From Promethearchaeota archaeon (GTDB taxonomy: Archaea > Asgardarchaeota > Lokiarchaeia > Sigyniarchaeales > SOKP01), in the NCBI GenBank assembly GCA_016840085.1, contig JAEOTA010000017.1, positions 34,411 to 98,410 on the forward strand: a DNA stretch of 64,000 bases. Direction: 5' to 3'. Below, piece by piece: positions 51,479 to 59,491 of this stretch. The notes beneath the pieces were generated by a model. That model saw nothing but the letters and a program-made list of their open reading frames with translations, was not told the origin of the DNA and made no database searches. Numbering within the stretch: position 1 is the stretch's first letter; each line of letters begins with the position of its first letter. Both the position numbers and the translations under genes were made by a program.

Positions 51479-52153
51479 TTAAAAATTAATTATTCCAGCA
51501 ACACCTAACGGGAGAAAAATACACAAAAGTATTAATCCTATAGCGTAGATTATCCCAACCACTTTTAATTTTGACTTTTTATCAGCAAGATCATAAACGT
51601 AGAAAGCTCCAATAAAGAAATGGAAATATCCTATTAGAAAGATTAGAATTGGATTATACCAATTCCACCACACGTACTCCCAGATTAAATAATTGCCCCA
51701 ATTCAAGAAAATCTCAACAACAACACAGAAAAGAGAAAAACCAATTGCCATAGCCCATCGATTAGGAAATCCAAGCATTTTCTTGTTTTTATCATCTGGT
51801 AAAAACTTAGCAAATATTATTCCTGCTATAGAGAACATAAAAGCAATTTCAATATTCCATCCAATTAAAATTATATATGCACTCGCTCCAGGTGTAGTCC
51901 AAAAAGCGGAGACATCAGAAAAAGCAAAAATAAGTCCATTCCAAATTTCATTAATCAAATCTAACCCCAACACCGTCAATCCCGCAAATATTGTACTCCA
52001 ATCTCCTGTTTCTCTTGCATTCTTAATTTCAACACCATAAATATATAACACTATTGCGAGTAATGGAATGATATACCATCCGGATTCCGAGTTTAGCTCT
52101 CGAAGTTTAGATAACGCTTCAAGAGAAGCCTCTGTTGGTACCATAAATCTCAC
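51479..52153 (-). CDS. Six-TM membrane protein of unknown function
   Basis: A 224-residue integral membrane protein with six predicted helices, for example WYIIPLLAIVLYIYGVEI, AYIILIGWNIEIAFMFSIAG and WAMAIGFSLFCVVVEIFLNW. Aromatic residues cluster between helices 4 and 5 (LIWEYVWWNWYNP). No transporter signature is recognised. It resembles emopamil-binding or carotenoid-biosynthesis-like membrane enzymes in helix number only. Its location next to larB might suggest a metal or lactate transporter, but nothing in the sequence proves this. Confidence 0.5.
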   Translation of the reverse strand: MRFMVPTEASLEALSKLRELNSESGWYIIPLLAIVLYIYGVEIKNARETGDWSTIFAGLTVLGLDLINEIWNGLIFAFSDVSAFWTTPGASAYIILIGWNIEIAFMFSIAGIIFAKFLPDDKNKKMLGFPNRWAMAIGFSLFCVVVEIFLNWGNYLIWEYVWWNWYNPILIFLIGYFHFFIGAFYVYDLADKKSKLKVVGIIYAIGLILLCIFLPLGVAGIINF

Positions 52154-52294
52154 TTATTCTTATATTTTTATTTTTTTATGATTAGTTTAAAAAAAAATTA
52201 AACAAGAACATTTATATAATTTTACTAATTAAAGTTAGACCAAAATGAGAATATTCAGTTTTTATTTTATTGCTAACTAAAAAAATAATCAAAA

Positions 52295-53074
52295 TTATTC
52301 CATAATCTTGTTAGCAATAATCGCTGCCGAAGCACCTGCGCCAAAACCATTATCAATATTGACTACTAATAATCCCGGTGAACAAGACTGTAGCATTGTT
52401 GTAAGAGCTCCCTTTCCTTTTTCTCCCATACCATAACCACTTGATATTGGGACACCTATTACAGGGACATCAACAAGTGCAGCAACTAGTCCAGGTAAGG
52501 TACCTTCCATACCGGCGCATACGATTATTACATGAACTCCACTTCTAATCATATCACTTAAAGGTGTAAAAATTCGATGGATCCCAGCAATTCCGACATC
52601 ATAACTCGTAATAACTTTACAACCCATAGCTTCTGCAATAATTGTTGCTTCAACAGCAACAGGTATATCTGAACTACCTGCTGTAATGATTCCAATTATT
52701 CCTCCCCTTTCAGGAAAATCAAATGATTTATTCTTAATGACAATTATTTTGCCTAGTTCATTTATTTCAATTTTATATTCTTTCTTTTCTTCAAAAATCT
52801 TATGAATTAAAGCCTTTTGTTCCTCATTATAACGAGATAGAATTGCATAATTATTACTTTGCAAAAATCTTTCAGTAATATCTATTAGGACTTGAGATTC
52901 TTTATTTTGAGCAAAAATAACTTCTGGTGTTCCTGTTCTTGTTTTACGAAATATATCTAGTTTTGCTAAATCTCCAACTTCTTCTATATGGTTTGCTTTT
53001 AATAATCTTTCAGCTTCTGCTATAGAGATCTGATTTTCAAGCAGTTTTTTGAGAATATTTTTAATTTCACTCAT
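52295..53074 (-). CDS. larB: LarB, nickel-pincer cofactor biosynthesis carboxylase/hydrolase
   Basis: About 259 residues from ATG 53074 (an ATG four codons upstream is possible). LarB carboxylates and hydrolyses nicotinic acid adenine dinucleotide to start nickel-pincer cofactor synthesis. The PurE/AIR-carboxylase-like core begins with GIITAGSSDIPVAVEATIIA and continues through CKVITSYDVGIAGIHR, HVIIVCAGMEGTLPGLVAAL and VPVIGVPISSGYGMGEKGKG, then IDNGFGAGASAAIIA. These are classic LarB signatures. A TATA-like GTATTTAAAC stands about 20-30 bases upstream, which would give a nearly leaderless message. It is convergently placed relative to larC, about 1.7 kb away. Confidence 0.9.
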   Translation of the reverse strand: MSEIKNILKKLLENQISIAEAERLLKANHIEEVGDLAKLDIFRKTRTGTPEVIFAQNKESQVLIDITERFLQSNNYAILSRYNEEQKALIHKIFEEKKEYKIEINELGKIIVIKNKSFDFPERGGIIGIITAGSSDIPVAVEATIIAEAMGCKVITSYDVGIAGIHRIFTPLSDMIRSGVHVIIVCAGMEGTLPGLVAALVDVPVIGVPISSGYGMGEKGKGALTTMLQSCSPGLLVVNIDNGFGAGASAAIIANKIME

Positions 53075-53270
53075 TTTACATTTCATTACGACTTTGTTTA
53101 AATACTTTATAATAGAACTATTTGAAAGGTTATTAAAATAGTTTTATTTAAACTGGTTTATTAAATCTTTTTCTCTTCATTATAAATTTTGAAAAAAGAT
53201 AATAATAACTCAGAATAATTATAAATTACTACTAATTCAATTATAAAACCTTACTTAAAGTGATATACAA

Positions 53271-54494
53271 ATGGAGATTGATTATACATCATATAAAGAT
53301 GTAAAATTAAAAGGAAAAAAAATCTTAATGCGAGTTGACATAAACTCAAATATTGATCTTGAAAAAATGGAAATTAGAGATTCACCTCGAATTCGAGCAC
53401 TTGTTCCCGCTTTAAATGAACACTTTAAAAGTAGTGCTGTGATAATCCTAGCACATCAATCTCGTCCTGGTAGTGATGATTTTACAGATTTAGATATACA
53501 TGCAAAAGAGATAGAAAAATATCTTGGACGTCCCGTCAAATTTGTTAAGGATATTTATGGAGAACAGGCAGTTCAAGCAATAAAGGAACTTAAACCCGGA
53601 GAAGTTCTGGTTCTCAATAATGTTCGAAAATTTGAAGGTGAAATGAAAAATTATAAAGATTTTTCAGAAGCAGAAAATACAGACATGGTGAAAACTCTTT
53701 TTCCATTGGTCGATTATGTTATTGTTGATGCGTTTGGTGCGGCTCACCGTGCTCATGCTTCTATAGTTGGATGGCCAAAAATGATGGCAGGACCAATAAC
53801 AGATAAAGAATTAGATGCGTTGAAGAAGATAATGCAACAGCCAGATAAACCCATGGCAATGCTAATTGGTGGGGCAAAAGCAATAGATAAATTTAAAGCA
53901 ATGAAATATAATTTTGATAATGAAAAATTAGATTATGCGTTATGCTCTGGATTAACTGCGATTTTAATCTTTGAAGCATTAGGAAAACACATGGGAGAAC
54001 CAAACCATAAAATAATCGCTGAGGATCTAGAAGCTAATAAAGATATGATAAAAGAAACTTATGAAAAATATAAAGATAAAATCATCCTTCCAGAAGATTT
54101 GGTTATCGATGACAATGGTAATAGAAAAGTCATAGGAATTGATGAAGCTGGTACTTATAATACTACAACTGGAGATATAGGGCCGGCAACAGTAAATAAA
54201 TTCAATGAAATTCTGATGAAGTGTAAAACAATTGTCGCAAATGGCCCACCAGGTATATTTGAAAAGGAAGTGTTTAGAAAAGCTACAAATGAAATTGTGG
54301 ATACTATGGTCGCTGCTACAAAAAAAAATAAAGCTCTTACTATAATAGGTGGTGGCGAGATGGGTGCAGCAGCTTCTATGGCGGGAAAAGCAGACGATGT
54401 TTCCTTCATTTCAACTGCGGGTGGAGCAATGTTGGAAATTCTGTCTGGAAATGATCTACCAATGATTAGAGCTTTAAGAGAAAAGAAAGTTTAA
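53271..54494 (+). CDS. pgk: Phosphoglycerate kinase
   Basis: A 407-residue archaeal-type phosphoglycerate kinase, which interconverts 1,3-bisphosphoglycerate and 3-phosphoglycerate in glycolysis and gluconeogenesis. Landmarks are KILMRVDINSNID at the N-terminus, ILAHQSRPGSDDF with the 3-phosphoglycerate-binding Arg, DAFGAAHRAHAS, MLIGGAKAIDKFKAM and the nucleotide-binding ANGPPGIFEKEVF and STAGGAMLEILSG. The length agrees with archaeal family members. It has its own upstream region, and the tRNA-Val gene follows on the same strand. Confidence 0.95.
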   Translation: MEIDYTSYKDVKLKGKKILMRVDINSNIDLEKMEIRDSPRIRALVPALNEHFKSSAVIILAHQSRPGSDDFTDLDIHAKEIEKYLGRPVKFVKDIYGEQAVQAIKELKPGEVLVLNNVRKFEGEMKNYKDFSEAENTDMVKTLFPLVDYVIVDAFGAAHRAHASIVGWPKMMAGPITDKELDALKKIMQQPDKPMAMLIGGAKAIDKFKAMKYNFDNEKLDYALCSGLTAILIFEALGKHMGEPNHKIIAEDLEANKDMIKETYEKYKDKIILPEDLVIDDNGNRKVIGIDEAGTYNTTTGDIGPATVNKFNEILMKCKTIVANGPPGIFEKEVFRKATNEIVDTMVAATKKNKALTIIGGGEMGAAASMAGKADDVSFISTAGGAMLEILSGNDLPMIRALREKKV

Positions 54495-54653
54495 TATCTT
54501 TCATTTAATTTTTTTTAATATTTTTTAATTCTATTTTTCCAATTATTTTATTTAAAACCTTATTGAAAATTTTCTAATAAGACTAATAAAATATTTATTT
54601 TTTAATACAATAGAATAAACTAAGTCACATTTGGTTATGTATTAAGTCGATAT

Positions 54654-54670
54654 GAAAATGCTTAAATTTA
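54654..54670 (+). promoter_or_regulatory. BRE/TATA element of the tRNA-Val gene
   Basis: GAAAATGCTTAAATTTA lies with its TATA-like part (CTTAAATTTA, 54661-54670) about 33 bases before the first tRNA base, as expected for a short 5' leader removed by RNase P. Confidence 0.5.
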
Positions 54671-54702
54671 ACCAATATAACAATAGTGAATAGAAATTTA
54701 AT

Positions 54703-54801
54703 GGGCCCGTGGTCTAGACCTGAGATTTAGCTCGGGGGATAACCTGGTATGACGTCCGCTTGACGTGCGGAAGGTCGTGCGTTCAAATCGCGCCGGGCCC
54801 A
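54703..54801 (+). tRNA. tRNA-Val(GAC) with a 25-nt D-loop intron
   Basis: The acceptor stem is GGGCCCG with CGGGCCC, followed by discriminator A. The anticodon stem-loop TCCGC-TTGACGT-GCGGA has anticodon GAC. The variable loop is AGGTC. The T arm is GTGCG-TTCAAAT-CGCGC. The D-stem GTC pairs with GAC. The D-loop is abnormally long, and removing 54718-54742 leaves A14-G15-CC-T-G18-G19-T-A21, a normal archaeal D-loop. The 3' CCA is not encoded. The gene is single-copy in this window. Confidence 0.9.
54718..54742 (+). other. 25-nt tRNA intron between positions 15 and 16 of tRNA-Val
   Basis: The intron folds with CCTGAG paired to CTCGGG around the loop ATTTAG. Next to it the exon bases GTCT can pair with intron bases GGAT (two pairs are G-U), flanked by three-base bulges AGA and AAC. 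Cleavage after the second base of each bulge removes exactly the 25 bases needed, as for archaeal BHB introns. The outer exon helix is poor, so this is a relaxed BHB. Confidence 0.75.
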
Positions 54802-54826
54802 CTATAAAATATAAACGAATAAAAAG

Positions 54827-55306
54827 ATGCCGATTAGAATTCGCTGGAAATCTAAGGAATATTTTGGAATTGGATTATTATTATTAGGAATGTGTGGTAT
54901 GTTCCAATTATTTTTCATATTCATTGGTCAATATGTGTTAGCAATAGGTAACTATTTTGTAGTGATTTTAGTACCAATAGGAATCACAATTGCCTTATTT
55001 TTTGCTGCCATGATAATATTTGAAAGTTATGCTCAAGTTGAGAGGAGAGAGAAATTGAGAAGCCAATTTCGAAAGTCAGAAGTAGCATCTACAAAATTAG
55101 AGAGATTTTTAAATTTTCCCATAACTAAACCTTTATTAATCATATTTCTAGTATTTATTGCTTTATTTTTTAGCACGCATTTTATTTGTGTAACATTTCT
55201 TGATCATACTTTATCGTTTTTGATCGCAGAAAATTTAAGTGCGATAGTATGCCTTCTCATTGCTAATCTTATAGAAAAGAATTACGGTAGAGTTCAAAGA
55301 TATTAA
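54827..55306 (+). CDS. Four-TM membrane protein
   Basis: A 159-residue integral membrane protein with four hydrophobic helices, for example YFGIGLLLLGMCGMFQLFFI and TKPLLIIFLVFIALFFSTHF. A basic cytosolic loop lies between helices 2 and 3 (QVERREKLRSQFRKSEVAS). No family signature is recognised. The first ATG lies 25 bases after the tRNA-Val gene, so it may be read from the same promoter. Confidence 0.55.
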   Translation: MPIRIRWKSKEYFGIGLLLLGMCGMFQLFFIFIGQYVLAIGNYFVVILVPIGITIALFFAAMIIFESYAQVERREKLRSQFRKSEVASTKLERFLNFPITKPLLIIFLVFIALFFSTHFICVTFLDHTLSFLIAENLSAIVCLLIANLIEKNYGRVQRY

Positions 55307-55453
55307 GCAAATTGTAAAGAGCTATTTTTAAGCATTATAGTATATTTATATATTGATAACACTTCAATTAATATATAAAAAGGAAGTAATGGTAAAAGGG
55401 GAAACAATACCCATCTTATAAGATAAATTTAAAATATATTATATTTCAAAACT

Positions 55454-56302
55454 ATGGCAAAAGTTGAAATTCATTGTCCTATTTGCTCGAAATGGGATAA
55501 TATTGAAATAGCAGACGATGCCGCAAAAAATGTTACAAAAGGACTTCTAGCAATTAACATTACTGCTGGAATGATATGCGAGCATTCATTCATTGCTTAT
55601 GTAGATAAAAATCTAATCGTAAGAGATACATTCATAGCAGATTTTAAAGTTGAAACTAATGAATCTTCAACTACTCAAGAGGTTGAGGAACTAACCATTC
55701 CTGACACAGAATCAATCAAATTCGATCTTATAAAGTTAAATATTCCAGAGGTCTTGATGGCTTACGTTTTTAAGGCTACATTTTTAGGAGAAAAAATAAT
55801 CATAATTTCTGAAGAGGAATTTCTTTATAATCATGTAATTAATTTCTTTACACATATTATGCGTGATTTTTTCAATATTGAGATAATTACCATATCAAAT
55901 GATGATTTCAAGGGGAATAAAAAGGATTATGAGGATTATATTGTATTTAGGAACCGGGAGATCATCCAAGATAAAAATAAAATAATTAATCCTAAAAAAT
56001 TAGAAATAGAAAAAACTATTGCTAAAAAATTTAATTCTGAGTTTGAACTAGTTCCAGCCTTAATTATTTTAAGAAATGAAATTCAAAAAGTATATGAATT
56101 TTCAAAAACCATAGCTGAATTAATAAAAAACCGAGAAAATAAACCACTTACATCAAAAATGTTAATTGATCATATAGAAGAAAAATATAGAGAAGCTATA
56201 CAAATGCCATTTCTGAGGTTATTAATTGACATAGTTAAAAATTATTTTAAAGTTGAAGTGCCGAAAATTGATGGAGTAACAGATTTTCTTGGATTTTTAT
56301 GA
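55454..56302 (+). CDS. Asgard-type hypothetical protein with N-terminal zinc knuckle
   Basis: A 282-residue soluble protein. The first 65 residues have a CPIC knuckle at residues 9-12 and a lone Cys-Glu-His (ICEHSFIAYVDKNLIVRDTF), which may complete a metal site. The region then passes into a strand-rich segment (FIADFKVE). After an acidic linker, residues 95-210 are alpha/beta (FKATFLGEKIIIISEEEFLY and FFNIEIITISNDDFKG), and the C-terminal 70 residues are helical (FSKTIAELIKNRENKPLTSK). I believe similar proteins occur often in Asgard genomes, but their function is unknown. No signal peptide or membrane helix is seen. Confidence 0.55.
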   Translation: MAKVEIHCPICSKWDNIEIADDAAKNVTKGLLAINITAGMICEHSFIAYVDKNLIVRDTFIADFKVETNESSTTQEVEELTIPDTESIKFDLIKLNIPEVLMAYVFKATFLGEKIIIISEEEFLYNHVINFFTHIMRDFFNIEIITISNDDFKGNKKDYEDYIVFRNREIIQDKNKIINPKKLEIEKTIAKKFNSEFELVPALIILRNEIQKVYEFSKTIAELIKNRENKPLTSKMLIDHIEEKYREAIQMPFLRLLIDIVKNYFKVEVPKIDGVTDFLGFL

Positions 56303-56487
56303 ACTCCTAAAGTTTTAGAACAATATTGATCGTGAAAGTTCCATTTCACGAATATTCTAATCTACCCAAAAAGTAGAATTTCAATGGTTTATTCTTTATT
56401 TTCTTGAGTTTTTACTTAATAGTAAAAATTAAGTAGACAATAAACATAACTTAACATAATCATTAAACAAATTTTTGAGGTGAGAGA

Positions 56488-56781
56488 ATGGCTATTTTCA
56501 TAATTCTTGGCAGATTTACCCAAGAGGGGATCACGAAAATTAAGGAGACTCCACAGCAGTTTGAGGCAGCTAAAAAAGTAGCTGAATCAATTGGTGGATC
56601 CATTAAAGAGTTTTACTATACGATGGGACGCTATGATTTCGTTTCAATAACTGAGGCTCCCAGTTACGAGACAATGATGAAGGGGCTTCTTACTGTGGGA
56701 GGTACAGGCATGATAAGGACAGAAACGCTACAAGCAATCCCAATAGAAAAAGTAGAAGATATCATTAAGGATTTACCATAA
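56488..56781 (+). CDS. GYD-domain protein
   Basis: A 97-residue protein with the GYD family pattern: start FIILGRFTQEGITKIKETP, then the motif SIKEFYYTMGRYDFVSITEA, in which GRYD replaces the eponymous GxYD, and an ending GTGMIRTETLQAIPIEKVE. Family members are small ferredoxin-fold dimers of unknown function found in bacteria and archaea. GAGGTGAGAG precedes the ATG as a strong ribosome-binding site. It is a single-gene unit. Confidence 0.85.
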   Translation: MAIFIILGRFTQEGITKIKETPQQFEAAKKVAESIGGSIKEFYYTMGRYDFVSITEAPSYETMMKGLLTVGGTGMIRTETLQAIPIEKVEDIIKDLP

Positions 56782-57061
56782 AGCTTCCTAATAATACATT
56801 CAATCTTCCTTTTTTTTTAGACTCCTTGATAATTTCAATTAATTGATAATCAATAGAGAACATCTGATATTCCAAACTTCTTTGCCCGTTTTAAAACATA
56901 CTTTTTTCTAATCTAGATTTTATTTAATAGCTTCTTTCCTTTTATTATAATGAGCTCTATTTTTTTCTATAAAACAAAGGAAATCTTTCTTAATTAACAA
57001 ATATATTTATAGAGAATTTCCTTAATATCTCTTATATGTAAATTCAAATTCATTTTAAAAA

Positions 57062-57322
57062 ATGAAATTTCATCAAGATTATCCAAAAATGCCATTAGTA
57101 TGCTATCAAGAAATTGTTGAAGGCTTAACTGAGAAACATCATTTAATGACAACTTCTTTAAACAGAAATCACTTAGATTGTGAATATTGCGGTAGACAAT
57201 TAACCGGAAAAAGATTAAAACGTCACATTAATATATGCCAAACAACAGCGATACATATTTTTTGTTCTAAAAATTGTAAAAATATGTGGTGTTTTGATAT
57301 CAAAAAGGGAATTAAAATTTGA
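57062..57322 (+). CDS. Small zinc-finger protein (C2HC plus MYM/TRASH-like knuckle)
   Basis: An 86-residue protein. C40, C43, H55 and C59 (CEYCGRQLTGKRLKRHINIC) form a C2HC zinc finger with the spacing of classical C2H2 fingers. C68, C72 and C77 in FCSKNCKNMWC resemble the FCS-x-C end of MYM/TRASH-type zinc knuckles. The N-terminal 35 residues carry further Cys and His (C14, H26, H27). It could bind nucleic acid or metal. It has no SD, and the promoter may lie in the 280-base gap upstream (56782-57061), in which no gene is seen. Confidence 0.55.
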   Translation: MKFHQDYPKMPLVCYQEIVEGLTEKHHLMTTSLNRNHLDCEYCGRQLTGKRLKRHINICQTTAIHIFCSKNCKNMWCFDIKKGIKI

Positions 57323-57401
57323 AAATAAAGTTTATTGGTTTTTTTCTAATAGTATGAATGCTCTTGTCAGAATCTACTAAAAAGAATATTTAAAAAAGAA
57401 T

Positions 57402-57548
57402 TTACTTTTTTCTTAGGAATTTATTTAATTCTTCTCTTCTCTTGTTAAATAGAATTTTATTTTTTTCGATTATGATTTTCCAGAGTTTTTCTCTTTCTTC
57501 CTTGGAAGCAGTATGTAATTTTTCATATAATCTCTTAATTTCTTCCAA
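57402..57548 (-). CDS. Possible 48-residue charged helical small protein
   Basis: From TTG 57548 a minus-strand frame reads LEEIKRLYEKLHTASKEERE, then KLWKIIIEKNKILFNKRREE and LNKFLRKK before TAA. The composition and heptad-like pattern suggest a real amphipathic coiled coil. It starts with TTG and lacks a clear SD, and an alternative frame also opens at a nearby ATG. It lies immediately downstream of the tRNA-Gly gene on the same strand. Confidence 0.35.
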   Translation of the reverse strand: MEEIKRLYEKLHTASKEEREKLWKIIIEKNKILFNKRREELNKFLRKK

Positions 57549-57582
57549 GAATAATATCCCATTTTAAAACGAATAAAATAGA

Positions 57583-57684
57583 TGCGCCGCCCGGGAATTG
57601 AACCCGGGTCGCCAGGTAATTGCGAACAATGCCTTTTTCATGGTTCATGGCAACCTGGCATACTTACCACTATACTAGCAGCGC
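57583..57684 (-). tRNA. tRNA-Gly(GCC) with a 30-nt anticodon-loop intron
   Basis: Read on the minus strand, the acceptor GCGCTGC pairs with GCGGCGC (one T-G), with discriminator A. The D arm is TA-GTAT-AGTGGTAA-GTAT-G. The anticodon stem CCAGG/CCTGG holds loop TTGCCA with anticodon GCC. The T arm is ACCCGGG-TTCAATT-CCCGG. The intron lies between positions 37 and 38, the canonical site. CCA is not encoded. Confidence 0.9.
57618..57647 (-). other. 30-nt canonical BHB intron of tRNA-Gly
   Basis: On the minus strand, exon bases TTGC pair perfectly with intron bases GCAA. Three-base bulges CAT and TTA lie either side, and inner helix GAAC pairs with GTTC. Cleavage after the second base of each bulge releases 30 bases and leaves position 38 as A. 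This is a textbook archaeal BHB motif. Confidence 0.9.
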
Positions 57685-57752
57685 ATAATTGTTAATAATA
57701 AGAATATATTAAAAAATTAAAATTTAATGATTTAAAACTAGATTTAAAATCT

Positions 57753-58775
57753 TTAAACTATTTCTGAAATAACTTGCTTTATTGTATTATTAGTGACGAA
57801 ATCTTCTAATTGTGGAAAACTCGTCGGTAAACCTTCTCGAACTCCAATTTCTCTACATTCCAAGAACGACATAGCAGTAGCCATTTTTGAAGTCAATTCA
57901 AGAGATAAATTATTCAACCGAGAGATTAATATACCTGTTAAGAAAGCATCACCAGCACCTGTAGTATCCTCAACTTTTCCTGCGCTATAAACTCCACTGT
58001 TTATAATTGTTTTACCATCCGAAATTATTGAACCATGGGGCCCATCAGTAATAGAAATCAGTTTTATTCCCATATCTAAGAAATTTTTAATCATAAGTGT
58101 TTTTTTGCTTTCACCTGTAAACTCTTGAGCTTCTTCTAAATTCATAGACACAACATCAGAATTTGAGATCAAAATTTTTGCCCAATTAGAGGCATTTTTT
58201 ATAATTGACATACTAGGAGCAGCACAGACCATTCCTCCTTTGTCTTTCGTCAAAGTTATTGCTTTTTCTATAGCTTTACAAGCATGATCAGTTGTTAAAG
58301 ATGTCCATGCAAATGCTTTGATATTAGTGAACAATTCTTCTTTTACATCTGAAGGTTTTAATAAGTTATTAGCGCCTTTATAAGCTAGAATACTTCGATC
58401 TTTTCCCCATGGAGTTCTTAGTATTATTGATAGTGCTGTAGTGTCATTATCAGTCCTAATTACTTGAGATAGATCTACACCTCGTTTCTTCAAGTCGGTT
58501 AAACAAATCTCTGCCGAAAAATCATTGCCCATAACACCAATATAGGCGCTTTTTAATCCTAGCATAGAACAATTAGCAGCTATATTAGCTCCTGAACCTC
58601 CTGGGACAAATCTAACATTTTTAACATTTAATTTACGTGAATATTCAATAGCAGTATACTTTTTTATAATTTCTTTATCCATTAATTCAAACCGCAGGAT
58701 ATCATCAATTTCTATTATGATATCTAAAGTGTTACTTCCAATCGTAATTAATTCTGGAAAATCCAAAATACTCAC
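57753..58775 (-). CDS. PfkB-family carbohydrate kinase
   Basis: A 340-residue ribokinase/PfkB-family kinase. The N-terminal signature is GGSGANIAANCSMLGLKSAY, and the C-terminal active-site signature DTTGAGDAFLTGIL contains the catalytic Asp. The lid region has FVPGG at the strand before it. The substrate could be ribose, adenosine, fructose-6-phosphate or another sugar or nucleoside; the sequence does not decide. It lies alone between the tRNA-Gly gene and the ESCRT locus. 384 bases upstream (58776-59159) hold one possible tiny ORF (58934). Confidence 0.9.
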   Translation of the reverse strand: MSILDFPELITIGSNTLDIIIEIDDILRFELMDKEIIKKYTAIEYSRKLNVKNVRFVPGGSGANIAANCSMLGLKSAYIGVMGNDFSAEICLTDLKKRGVDLSQVIRTDNDTTALSIILRTPWGKDRSILAYKGANNLLKPSDVKEELFTNIKAFAWTSLTTDHACKAIEKAITLTKDKGGMVCAAPSMSIIKNASNWAKILISNSDVVSMNLEEAQEFTGESKKTLMIKNFLDMGIKLISITDGPHGSIISDGKTIINSGVYSAGKVEDTTGAGDAFLTGILISRLNNLSLELTSKMATAMSFLECREIGVREGLPTSFPQLEDFVTNNTIKQVISEIV

Positions 58776-58933
58776 CTATAGGATACAATATTTTTGATTT
58801 ATTGAATAATTTAAAAATAGACTTGAGTATTATAATAATTTTACTAAGAAATAAATTTGAGAGAGAGTAAATCTACTTCAATAAGTATTCAATAATGATT
58901 TTCAGCTTATTTGTGTGTACAAAATTGTTAAAT

Positions 58934-59038
58934 ATGTACGTGTCTAAGGGACAGATATTAACGTATAGTATATGCATAAAAAGATTACTTTTTATAATTC
59001 TTATAGGTATGGGGATATTTATTCTGTCATATTTTTAG
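58934..59038 (+). CDS. Possible 34-residue single-TM peptide
   Basis: In the 384-base gap 58776-59159, an ATG opens MYVSKGQILTYSICIKRLL followed by FIILIGMGIFILSYF and TAG. The last 17 residues would be a transmembrane helix, with Lys and Arg before it. There is no good SD, and such AT-rich DNA often encodes hydrophobic stretches by chance. It lies just before the two-TM protein at 59160. Confidence 0.25.
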   Translation: MYVSKGQILTYSICIKRLLFIILIGMGIFILSYF

Positions 59039-59159
59039 TTATAATCACAGAATATAAAGATATGTAGAATATCTTTTAAAAGAACCGCACAATATAGTTG
59101 AAAAAGATTAAAATCTTTGGTAATTTCATTTAAGGTTAAAAATAGCAAACAAAAAGAAC

Positions 59160-59384
59160 ATGAGCAGCACCTATATTAGAATATATAGAAAATTGTTCAT
59201 TTATAGTTTTTCCATTATTGGATGGGGAATAATTTGTTATATTCTTGTAGAGATCGCTTTAAATGGAGGTAGCAGAGAATTTAATATGAACAATTTTAAT
59301 GAAATGATGATTGAACTAATTGTTGTACCTATACTTTTGATTGCTTTAATTATCTCCGTGATATTAGAAGCAAGAGACATATAA
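59160..59384 (+). CDS. Small two-TM membrane protein beside the ESCRT genes
   Basis: A 74-residue protein. Helix 1 is IYSFSIIGWGIICYILVEIA, and helix 2 is IELIVVPILLIALIISVILE, with a 20-residue polar loop (NGGSREFNMNNFNEM) between them and a basic N-terminus (RIYRKLF). No family is recognised. It converges on the ESCRT-III gene, ending 107 bases before its stop. The position invites a membrane-anchor role, but nothing in the sequence demonstrates interaction. Confidence 0.5.
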   Translation: MSSTYIRIYRKLFIYSFSIIGWGIICYILVEIALNGGSREFNMNNFNEMMIELIVVPILLIALIISVILEARDI

Positions 59385-59491
59385 GGAATAAATAATCAAA
59401 AAGAATTACAGTCTTATTTTAATAAAATTTTCTTGAACCTTAAAAAATATTCAAAATGAAAACAATACAACTCAGTTTTAAAAATTAGAAT

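Noticed and set aside
58934..58985. Alternative 31-codon frame at the ATG near 58973
   Set aside because: It overlaps the more TM-like frame starting at 58934 and has no SD or recognisable pattern; neither is strong, so only the better one is listed at low confidence.
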